A stretch of 12,674 nucleotides of DNA. Source: JACKCP01 sp051744925. Its GTDB lineage: Bacteria; Desulfobacterota; Desulfobacteria; Desulfobacterales; JACKCP01. Positions 6,302-12,674 of this stretch are shown piece by piece (position 1 is the stretch's first letter; each line of letters opens with the position of its first letter). The notes beneath the pieces are model-generated. The model saw only the letters and a program-made list of their open reading frames with translations. It was not told the origin of the DNA and did no database searches. Both the position numbers and the translations under genes were made by a program. The stretch spans positions 1 to 12,674 of the forward strand of contig JBNJDM010000063.1 in the NCBI GenBank assembly GCA_051744925.1, written 5' to 3'.

Positions 6302-6337
6302 AAAAAAATTCCCGCCTGTTATTTAAACAAACGGGAA
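6302..6337 (-). terminator. Hairpin terminator after alaS
   Basis: Read on the minus strand, TTCCCG (plus 6332-6337) pairs with CGGGAA (6309-6314). An inner TGTT/AACA pairing sits in the loop, and a run of seven T (plus 6302-6308) follows. It lies 131 bp past the alaS stop and would end the alaS-containing transcript before the HELIH protein gene. Confidence 0.75.
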
Positions 6338-6468
6338 ATCCAACAAACTTGGGTCACTTATAAGTTAAATCTAAAATCAGTAATTTAATAATGCTAAAGC
6401 TTGCGTAAAAACAACTTAACATCAGTAAAAATCAAGTAATTAACACCTTTAAATCTCAGTGTTCATTA

Positions 6469-9105
6469 TTATCCACCCGAATTTTCTACTATTGTATAAA
6501 AATTTTCAATAGCTTCATCAAGCTTTTCAGGTACAGAACCGCCGGCCTGAGCCATATCAGGACGGCCTCCGCCACCCCCGCCGACAACAGATGCAGCTTC
6601 TTTTACAAGATTTCCTGCATGAAATCTGCCTGTCAGATCCTTTGTTACACCTGCTGTAAGAAAGACTTTGCCGCCTGACTCTGCTCCAAGAAGTACAACT
6701 CCGGATTTAATTCTGTTTTTCATTTTATCTGTCAAATCCCTTAGAGCTCCGGGATTATCAACTTCAACTCTTTTTGAGACAACATTTACACCATTTACTG
6801 TTTTTAAGCCTTCATCAGGATCTCCTGCATTAGATTCCGCAACCCTGATCTTTAATTTTTCAACCTCTTTTTCAAGCTCTTTGGCATTTTTATTAAGCTT
6901 TTCAATTTTTGCAACAAGAGCTTCAGGCCTGTCTTTAAAAAATGAGCTTGCTTCAAGAAGATACTTTTCCCTGTCCTGAACAAAGGATAAGGCGGAAGTT
7001 CCTGTTAAAGCCTCCATCCTTCTAACTCCGGCAGCAATGCCTGTTTCAGATACAATTTTAAAAAGGCCTATATCTCCGGATCTTTGAGTATGAGTCCCTC
7101 CGCAGAGTTCCATACTTACATCCTCAACAGATATAACCCTTACCCTGTCTCCATACTTCTCTTCAAAAAGGGCTGTGGCTCCGGTATCCATGGCTTCATC
7201 CATGGACATTTCATCTACTGAAACCTGATAGTTTTCTACAATCCTTGTGTTTACCCACTGCTCAATTTTAAAAATTTCATCATTTGTAAGAGGAGAAAAA
7301 TGGGTAAAGTCAAACCTCAGCCTCTCATCTGAAACAAGTGAGCCTGCCTGCTTTACATGATCTCCCACAATATTTTTCAAAGCAGCATGTAAAAGATGTG
7401 TAGCTGTATGATTTCTAGCTGTATTTTTTCTTTTTGATTCATCAACCTTAAGAACTGCTTTTGAGTTCACAGAAACACTTCCTTCAATTACTTCGGTTTT
7501 ATGAACCTTTATTCCGGAAGGGTCATTTAGAGTATCATAAACCTTAAGCTTAAATCCGTCTCCTTCAATAAAACCTTTATCTCCGGCCTGTCCACCGGCC
7601 TGAGCGTAAAAAGGAGTATTTTTTACAACAATATCTGCAAAATCGCCTTTTGATGCTTTTGAAGATTCTGTTTTATCAATAACAATTTTTACTATTTCAG
7701 ATTCAGACTCGAGTTTTTCATAACCTTCAAATTCAGTTTTAAAACCCTGGGATGCAAGATCTTTGTATGCATCTATGGCAGATTCAAAAGATATATCCTG
7801 TCTTGACATTTCCCTTTGCTTTTCCATGCATTTTTCAAATCCTGGCATATCAAGCTCATAACCTCTTTGGCCGAGCATATCCCTTACTATATCCGGTGGA
7901 AATCCGAATGTATCATAAAGCTTGAATATAAGATCTCCGGGTATTACTTTCTCACCGCCTGATTCTATTTTTGAAACGGCTTCTTCTAGATGCTTAAGGC
8001 CTGAGTCAAGGGTTTCAGAAAATCTTTTTTCTTCATTTTCTATTACATTTATAATGAATTTTTCTGAATCCTTAAGTTCCGGGAAATCTTCTTTCATCAT
8101 ACCTATTACAACATTTGAAGTCTCATGAAGAAATGGCTTGTAAAGGCCTATCTGGCGGCCGTATCTTATGGCTCTTCTCATAATTCTTCTTAAGACATAT
8201 CCACGTCCTTCATTGGAGGGCAGAACACCGTCTCCTATAAGAAAACAGGAAGCCCTGCTGTGATCTGCAATAACCTTCATTGCAACATCAGATGCTTCAT
8301 TTTCTCCAAGACTTATACCTGAAAGCTTTTCAACCTTATTCATTATAGGAAGAAAAAGATCTGTTTCATAATTTGTTTTTGTACCCTGGACAACAGAAGC
8401 AATTCTCTCAAGTCCCATACCTGTGTCTATACTAGGTCTTGGAAGAGGATTAAGATTTCCGTTTTCATCTTTGTTAAACTGCATAAAAACAAGGTTCCAC
8501 AGCTCAAGATAACGGTCGCATTCACATCCGAGCTTGCAGTCGGGAGAACCGCATCCATGCTCAAGACCTCTGTCGATATGGATTTCAGAACAAGGTCCGC
8601 ACGGCCCTGTATCACCCATTGCCCAGAAGTTATCTTCTTCACCCATTCTTACAATTTTTTCAGCAGGAACCTTTATAATTTTATTCCAGATTTCAAAGGC
8701 TTCATCGTCATCATCATATATTGAAATCCAGAGTTTTTCAGCAGGAAGTCCGTAACCTTCAGTCAAAAGCTCCCATGCAAATTTAATAGCTTCCTCTTTA
8801 AAATAATCTCCGAAGGAAAAATTACCAAGCATTTCAAAAAATGTATGATGCCTTGCAGTATAACCTACATTTTCAAGGTCATTATGCTTTCCGCCTGCAC
8901 GCACACATTTCTGATAGGTAACAGCCCTTGAATAGTCTCTTTTGTCCTCTCCCATAAAAACTCTTTTGAACTGAACCATGCCGGCATTTGTAAACAAAAG
9001 AGTCGGATCATCTTCAGGAACAAGAGATGAACTTCTGACATTCTTATGATTGTGCTTTTGAAAATATTCAACAAACTTTTTTCTTAATTCCTTTGAACTT
9101 ATCAT
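6469..9105 (-). CDS. alaS: Alanyl-tRNA synthetase
   Basis: Charges tRNA-Ala with alanine and hydrolyses mischarged Ser- and Gly-tRNA-Ala; cytoplasmic class II synthetase. All 878 residues are present, normal for bacteria. The catalytic domain shows TNAGMVQFK, GGKHNDLENVG and the motif 2 region TARHHTFFEMLGNFSFGDYF at 83-102. Motif 3 is seen in GMGLERIASV at 229-238. A Cys-rich insert (C185, C190, C194, C196) precedes the conserved LELWNLVFMQF. The editing domain has its zinc and catalytic set: HTATH (H566, H570), C668 in CGGTH and H672. A coiled-coil stretch (about 735-757) leads to the C-Ala domain, with a Gly run GGGGGGRPDMAQAGG at 842-856. The start has AAAGG upstream and lies 22 bp after recA. 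No defects seen. Confidence 0.99.
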   Translation of the reverse strand: MISSKELRKKFVEYFQKHNHKNVRSSSLVPEDDPTLLFTNAGMVQFKRVFMGEDKRDYSRAVTYQKCVRAGGKHNDLENVGYTARHHTFFEMLGNFSFGDYFKEEAIKFAWELLTEGYGLPAEKLWISIYDDDDEAFEIWNKIIKVPAEKIVRMGEEDNFWAMGDTGPCGPCSEIHIDRGLEHGCGSPDCKLGCECDRYLELWNLVFMQFNKDENGNLNPLPRPSIDTGMGLERIASVVQGTKTNYETDLFLPIMNKVEKLSGISLGENEASDVAMKVIADHSRASCFLIGDGVLPSNEGRGYVLRRIMRRAIRYGRQIGLYKPFLHETSNVVIGMMKEDFPELKDSEKFIINVIENEEKRFSETLDSGLKHLEEAVSKIESGGEKVIPGDLIFKLYDTFGFPPDIVRDMLGQRGYELDMPGFEKCMEKQREMSRQDISFESAIDAYKDLASQGFKTEFEGYEKLESESEIVKIVIDKTESSKASKGDFADIVVKNTPFYAQAGGQAGDKGFIEGDGFKLKVYDTLNDPSGIKVHKTEVIEGSVSVNSKAVLKVDESKRKNTARNHTATHLLHAALKNIVGDHVKQAGSLVSDERLRFDFTHFSPLTNDEIFKIEQWVNTRIVENYQVSVDEMSMDEAMDTGATALFEEKYGDRVRVISVEDVSMELCGGTHTQRSGDIGLFKIVSETGIAAGVRRMEALTGTSALSFVQDREKYLLEASSFFKDRPEALVAKIEKLNKNAKELEKEVEKLKIRVAESNAGDPDEGLKTVNGVNVVSKRVEVDNPGALRDLTDKMKNRIKSGVVLLGAESGGKVFLTAGVTKDLTGRFHAGNLVKEAASVVGGGGGGRPDMAQAGGSVPEKLDEAIENFYTIVENSGG

Positions 9106-9127
9106 GATTTAAGCCTTTGAAATAATA

Positions 9128-10183
9128 CTATTTTTTATTTGCCTTGGTCTTTTCTTTTTCCTGAACTGCTTCTTCTTTTTTATCAGCTCCGGTCTCAAGA
9201 CCAAGTTCTTTTCTGACCTTAGTGAAAATCTCCTCATAAACTTCGGGATTTTCCAGAAAGTATTTTTTTACATTTTCACGACCCTGACCAATACGGTTGG
9301 TGTTATAAGAATACCATGCGCCGCTTTTGTCAATAACTTCAAGCTCAACACCAATATCTAAAAGCTCTCCGACCTTTGAAATACCTTCTCCGTACATAAG
9401 ATCGAATTCAGCTTCCTTAAAAGGAGGAGCAAGCTTGTTTTTAACAATTTTCACCCTTGTTCTGTTACCCTTAAGCTCCTGTCCGTCTTTTATTGGAGCG
9501 GCTCTTCTGACTTCCATTCTTACAGAAGAATAAAACTTAAGAGCATTACCGCCTGTTGTGGTTTCAGGGTTTCCGAAAACAACACCTATTTTCATTCTTA
9601 TCTGGTTAATAAAAATAAGAGAAGTGTTTGTTTTGCTTATTGTAGCAGTAAGTTTTCTAAGAGCCTGGGACATAAGTCTTGCCTGAAGTCCCATATGAGA
9701 ATCTCCCATTTCACCTTCTATTTCAGCTCTTGGAACAAGTGCTGCAACTGAATCTATAACCAGAATATCAACAGCACCGCTTCTTAAAAGCATTTCTGCA
9801 ATTTCAAGTGCCTGTTCTCCTGTATCAGGCTGGGAAACAAGGAGCTCATCACAGTCTACTCCGAGTTTTCGTGCATATGATGTATCAAGGGCATGTTCAG
9901 CATCAACAAAAGCTGCAACACCGCCTTTTTTCTGAGCCTCTGCTATCGCATGAAGTGCAAGTGTTGTTTTACCTGAAGATTCTGCACCATATATCTCTGT
10001 AACACGTCCCTTTGGAATGCCGCCTACTCCAAGACTTCTGTCAAGAGCAATTGAACCTGTTGATATTGAAGGCACATCTATTACTTCACGACTTCCAAGC
10101 TTCATGATAGAGCCTTTGCCAAACTGTCTTTCAATCTGTCCCATTGCAGATTCTATAGCTTTTGCCTTGTCTGCTGATGACAT
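9128..10183 (-). CDS. recA: Recombinase RecA
   Basis: ATP-dependent strand-exchange protein of homologous recombination and co-protease for LexA autocleavage. The 351-residue length is normal. Walker A is GAESSGKT (66-73) and Walker B is LVIDS (141-145). The L1 region has EGEMGDSHMGLQARLMSQALRK, and L2 is GNPETTTGGNALKFY starting at 205. The tail is Lys/Glu-rich, as usual. A GGAGA ribosome site precedes the ATG. The gap to thpR upstream is only 20 bp, with no room for a separate promoter and LexA box, so expression probably starts before thpR or inside it. alaS follows after 22 bp, the common recA-alaS order in this type of bacterium. Nothing in the protein is abnormal. Confidence 0.99.
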   Translation of the reverse strand: MSSADKAKAIESAMGQIERQFGKGSIMKLGSREVIDVPSISTGSIALDRSLGVGGIPKGRVTEIYGAESSGKTTLALHAIAEAQKKGGVAAFVDAEHALDTSYARKLGVDCDELLVSQPDTGEQALEIAEMLLRSGAVDILVIDSVAALVPRAEIEGEMGDSHMGLQARLMSQALRKLTATISKTNTSLIFINQIRMKIGVVFGNPETTTGGNALKFYSSVRMEVRRAAPIKDGQELKGNRTRVKIVKNKLAPPFKEAEFDLMYGEGISKVGELLDIGVELEVIDKSGAWYSYNTNRIGQGRENVKKYFLENPEVYEEIFTKVRKELGLETGADKKEEAVQEKEKTKANKK

Positions 10184-10203
10184 AAATATTTCTCCTGTAT
10201 ATT

Positions 10204-10776
10204 TTATTTTTTAAGTCTTTTTTTAAATATAGGCGTGTAAATTGCCCCTTTTTCAGTTAAACGGCTCTCATATAAAATAATTTCATCCATAAGAAAATAA
10301 CCGTCTATCATTGAACTGTATTTTTCAATAATATTTAAAATATTTTTTTCAGTTTTATTTTTATTAAATCTTCCGATTGTAATATGAGGTGTAAAATGAT
10401 TTTTTTTACTCCCCAGGTCATAACTGATTAAACTTTTATTTATTTTATCAGCCATAACAGAAAGTCTTGAAAGTTCGCCGTCAAGACCTGCCCATATAAC
10501 CCTTGGCCTTCTTTCATCTGGAAAAACCCCAAGCCCTGACAGATTCATATTGAATCCTGAAAATTCATCAAGACTGTTATCAAGAACTTCAGCAATTTTA
10601 TCCGAAGAATCAGGAGAAATATTGCCTAGAAATTTAAGTGTAAGATGAAGATTTTCACTGTTGATCCAGCGCACGCTTTTTAATTCATTTCTAAGAAGCC
10701 GTCTTATCGTGTATATTTTTTCACGGGTCTCTTCAGGAATATGTGCTGCTATAAAAGTCCTTATTTCTTCAGTCAT
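10204..10776 (-). CDS. thpR: RNA 2',3'-cyclic phosphodiesterase (2H family, ThpR/LigT)
   Basis: Opens 2',3'-cyclic phosphate ends of RNA to 2'-phosphates; the family was first named for 2'-5' RNA ligase activity in vitro. The 190-residue protein begins RTFIAAHIPEE, typical of the family. It carries both 2H phosphoesterase motifs, HLTL (H44, T46) and HITI (H131, T133), the two catalytic His-x-Thr pairs. The conserved RWINSENLHLTLKFLGNI and PRVIWAGL segments are also present. The start has an AAGGTG box upstream. It is followed after 20 bp by recA and probably shares its transcript. The cellular substrate in bacteria is not well established. Confidence 0.93.
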   Translation of the reverse strand: MTEEIRTFIAAHIPEETREKIYTIRRLLRNELKSVRWINSENLHLTLKFLGNISPDSSDKIAEVLDNSLDEFSGFNMNLSGLGVFPDERRPRVIWAGLDGELSRLSVMADKINKSLISYDLGSKKNHFTPHITIGRFNKNKTEKNILNIIEKYSSMIDGYFLMDEIILYESRLTEKGAIYTPIFKKRLKK

Positions 10777-10794
10777 TATTTAAACTTCACCTTA

Positions 10795-10833
10795 ATTATA
10801 TGAATTAGCTACTGAATCAAAAAATTTATTCAG
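10795..10833 (-). promoter_or_regulatory. Candidate thpR-recA promoter with overlapping palindrome
   Basis: On the minus strand a perfect TATAAT (plus 10795-10800) lies about 19 bp before the thpR ATG, predicting a very short leader that still includes the AAGGTG box. No good -35 is seen 17 bp upstream. That region is instead covered by an inverted repeat, CTGAAT (10812-10817) and ATTCAG (10828-10833), with partial symmetry between. The palindrome could be an operator. It does not match the E. coli LexA box (CTGT-N8-ACAG). Confidence 0.35.
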
Positions 10834-10906
10834 GTTTAGATTTTATGAAATACCCGGTTTTTAATTCAATTAAAAAATATTTTTATCATATCTTATTTTT
10901 TTAATT

Positions 10907-11359
10907 TTAAAAAAAGATTCTTAAAATTAAATTTGCAAAAATTCCTGCAACAATATCATCAAAAACTATACCGCTTCCCCCGGAAAAATTTCTTTCAGCC
11001 GCACCGACAGGTCCCGGTTTTACAATATCAAAAAACCTGAAAAGAACAAAGCCGGCAGCAAGTGAACCGGCCGACAGGGTTATTCCTGAAAGAGCAACAA
11101 GATACCCTGCAATTTCATCTATTACAACTTCTTTGGGATCTTTATCTTCCAGAATTTCTGCTGCTTTTCCTGCTATATAAACAGAACCGAGAATAAAAAA
11201 AGCTGTAAAAACCCCTGTAAACGATTCAGGGATAAAAAAAGCAAGAATTATCAAGGGGATACCTGCAAGTGTTCCAACAGTTCCCGGTGCAAAAGGAGCC
11301 CTGCCAGTATAGGCTCCTGTTGCTGCAAAAACAATAATTTTTTCCAGACTCAGATTCAT
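10907..11359 (-). CDS. pgpA: Phosphatidylglycerophosphatase A
   Basis: Inner-membrane lipid phosphatase that removes phosphate from phosphatidylglycerophosphate to give phosphatidylglycerol. The 150-residue protein has the family motifs in order: APFAPGTVGTLAG at 21-33, EDKDPKEVVIDEIAGY at 71-86 with the acidic catalytic cluster, FRFFDIVKPGPV at 107-118, and GSGIVFDDIVAG at 128-139 with two further Asp. Hydrophobic segments at about 31-45, 49-66, 86-106 and 131-147 fit three to four membrane passes. The ATG lies 3 bp after the stop of the peptidase gene, and its AAAGG ribosome site overlaps that gene's end, so the two are translated from one message. A 130-bp gap follows before thpR. Confidence 0.95.
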   Translation of the reverse strand: MNLSLEKIIVFAATGAYTGRAPFAPGTVGTLAGIPLIILAFFIPESFTGVFTAFFILGSVYIAGKAAEILEDKDPKEVVIDEIAGYLVALSGITLSAGSLAAGFVLFRFFDIVKPGPVGAAERNFSGGSGIVFDDIVAGIFANLILRIFF

Positions 11360-11362
11360 AGA

Positions 11363-12499
11363 TTAAACCTTTGAATATTCTTTTACAGCTTCAAGAAGAA
11401 ACTCACCGCACTTTACCATATCTTCAAGAGCAATATTTTCATTTGTTGTATGAATATCTTTCATACCTATACCTATAACTCCTGCTTTTATACCTTTATG
11501 AAAGAGAATGTTTGCATCAGATCCGCCTCCAACTGACTTGCCTTTAAGTTCATACCCAAGATTTTCTGCGGCTTTTTTGCCAAGAGATACAGCCTTGTCA
11601 TTGTCATTTAATGATATATTTGGAAAATCGTCTTCTATTTCAGATTCAAGATACGGAAGAGCTGTGCCTGATTCTTCCTGCCCTTTTTTTACTGCATTTT
11701 CAAAAGCTTTTTTTACATTTTCCACAACTTTTTTTAATTTTTCAGGATTATGACTTCTTGCCTCGGCTTCAACAACGACCTGATCAGGAACTATATTTGT
11801 TGCCTTGCCCCCTTTTATAACTCCTACATTACATGTTGTTTCATCATCTATTCTTCCTGATTCTACTAAAGAAAGAGCTTTTGCCGCTACCATAACAGCA
11901 TTTATACCTTTTTCAGGCTCAGCTCCTGCGTGGGCAGCTTTGCCTGTAATTTTAAATTTCATTCTGGTGCATGCAGGAGCACTTACAACAATTCCTTCAT
12001 TATCTGTTGAATCAGGAATGTAACCAAAATCTGCCCTTATAAGAGACTGGTCAAGAACTTTAGCACCTTTTAATCCGCCTTCTTCAAATACTGTAAAAAC
12101 AGCATCTATGGGGCAAACAGGAAGATTGTTTTCTTTTATGACATTAAGAACTTCAATAATAACTGCCACAGCCGCTTTATCATCAGCACCAAGAACAGTA
12201 TCTCCTTTGCTTGTAAAAATCCCGTTTTTAAAAACAGGTTCTATACCTCTGCAAGGCTCAACTGTATCCATATGAGCACAGAGCATAATCGGAGGAAGAT
12301 CGACTTTCCCGCTAAACCACCCTATAAGATTATCGGCTTTAGTATTAAGCTTTTCTTTTGCATTGTCTTCTTTAATATCTCCGCCAAGATCCAAAATATA
12401 TTCTTTCAGCTTTTCTGAAACTTTATCTTCTTCTCCTGAAGGCGAGTCTATTTTAACAAGCTCTTCAAAAATTTTTCTTAGTCTTTCCCTGTTTATCAT
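11363..12499 (-). CDS. M20-family metallopeptidase, PepT-like
   Basis: Cytoplasmic di-zinc aminopeptidase-type hydrolase, most like the tripeptidase (PepT)/M20 group. The exact substrate cannot be read from sequence. The 378-residue product has the metal-ligand set of the family: H76 and D78 in AHMDTV, bridging D106 in GADDKAA, the catalytic base and ligand E139/E140 in FEEGG, D163, and H350 in DIHTTNE. The dimerisation/lid domain (about 175-290) includes KAAHAGAEPEKGINA and its conserved His. GGGSDAN at 324-330 is also typical. I chose the ATG at 12499, which has AGAGGA 5 nt upstream. A longer frame from 12529 lacks a ribosome site and would run into the selC promoter. It heads the minus-strand cluster and diverges from selC. 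Confidence 0.93.
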   Translation of the reverse strand: MINRERLRKIFEELVKIDSPSGEEDKVSEKLKEYILDLGGDIKEDNAKEKLNTKADNLIGWFSGKVDLPPIMLCAHMDTVEPCRGIEPVFKNGIFTSKGDTVLGADDKAAVAVIIEVLNVIKENNLPVCPIDAVFTVFEEGGLKGAKVLDQSLIRADFGYIPDSTDNEGIVVSAPACTRMKFKITGKAAHAGAEPEKGINAVMVAAKALSLVESGRIDDETTCNVGVIKGGKATNIVPDQVVVEAEARSHNPEKLKKVVENVKKAFENAVKKGQEESGTALPYLESEIEDDFPNISLNDNDKAVSLGKKAAENLGYELKGKSVGGGSDANILFHKGIKAGVIGIGMKDIHTTNENIALEDMVKCGEFLLEAVKEYSKV

Positions 12500-12522
12500 G
12501 GTATCCTCTTTTTTAAAAAAGA

Positions 12523-12552
12523 TTGACATTTTTTTAAAATCTTCTATATCAT
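12523..12552 (+). promoter_or_regulatory. Probable promoter of selC
   Basis: A perfect TTGACA (12523-12528) is followed by TATCAT at 12547-12552 (18-bp spacer, 5 of 6 matches) or TATATC at 12545-12550 (16-bp spacer). Transcription would start near 12558, leaving about 15 nt of 5' leader for RNase P to remove. No G+C-rich stringent discriminator is seen. Confidence 0.55.
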
Positions 12553-12574
12553 CTTTTTTCGTTAATAAAAATAC

Positions 12575-12671
12575 GGAAGTGCTTAGTCTCTGGTGAGGCT
12601 CCCGGACTTCAAATCCGGTGTGGGGCGCTAAAACCGTCCCGGGTGAGTTCGATTCTCATGCACTTCCGCCA
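12575..12671 (+). tRNA. selC: Selenocysteine tRNA, anticodon TCA
   Basis: This tRNA is charged with Ser by SerRS, converted to Sec-tRNA by SelA and delivered to recoded UGA codons by SelB. The 97-nt gene has all bacterial tRNA-Sec hallmarks. It has an 8-bp acceptor stem, GGAAGTGC (12575-12582) with GCACTTCC (12660-12667), discriminator G and an encoded CCA (12669-12671). The D-stem is a long 6 bp (12585-12590/12595-12600) with a 4-nt loop. The anticodon stem CCGGA/TCCGG carries TCA at 12609-12611. The variable arm is long, with a 6-bp stem (12622-12627/12635-12640). The T-stem is 5 bp (12643-12647/12655-12659), giving the 8+5 fold. Only 3 nt follow in the window, so neighbouring selA or selB genes cannot be seen. 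The organism must encode selenoproteins if the gene is active. Confidence 0.98.
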
Positions 12672-12674
12672 TAA

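Noticed and set aside
6338..6468. Possible recX or other small gene after alaS, and repeated ATCAGTAA-like words.
   Set aside because: No frame of useful length with a ribosome site; the repeats are short and AT-rich.

Overview
The window looks like chromosomal housekeeping DNA from an AT-rich Gram-negative anaerobe. My best guess is a member of the Desulfobacterota (Desulfobacterales-like). This rests on the protein style (AlaS with a Cys-rich insertion, FmdB-type zinc ribbon, PgpA-ThpR-RecA-AlaS neighbourhood) and on the use of selenium both as selenocysteine and as 2-selenouridine. It was inferred by eye, without database searches. No phage, transposase or CRISPR array is visible.

Left part (1-3100). 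A glycerol kinase gene (glpK, minus strand, C-terminus cut off by the window edge) and selU (plus strand, tRNA 2-selenouridine synthase) diverge from a 599-bp AT-rich intergenic region. That region holds a 193-bp unit bounded by 26-nt inverted repeats, whose outer edge appears to supply the -35 box of glpK. It also holds a nested hairpin and a good sigma70-type promoter for selU. A symmetrical hairpin terminator separates selU from groL and can serve both.

Middle part (3131-6337, all minus strand). In transcription order: an unrecognised 170-residue protein with a zincin HELIH motif, a possible 31-codon lipopeptide ORF, an FmdB-family zinc ribbon protein, then groS and groL. No CIRCE element is visible upstream of groS.

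Right part (6469-12499, all minus strand). In transcription order: an M20/PepT-like peptidase, pgpA, thpR, recA and alaS. Most gaps are short (3, 20 and 22 bp). A 130-bp gap before thpR carries a perfect -10 box and a palindrome. A hairpin terminator follows alaS. This cluster joins peptide turnover, phosphatidylglycerol synthesis, RNA end processing, recombination and tRNA charging, as a shared transcription unit rather than one pathway.

Right end (12523-12674). The selenocysteine tRNA gene selC, with anticodon TCA, an 8-bp acceptor stem and an encoded CCA, diverges from the peptidase gene. With selU it shows that the organism should make selenophosphate (SelD) and has two separate uses for it. 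SelA, SelB and SelD are not in the window.

Start codons were moved inward from the longest open frame for groS (5144), fmdB (5545) and the M20 peptidase (12499), based on ribosome binding sites and family N-termini.
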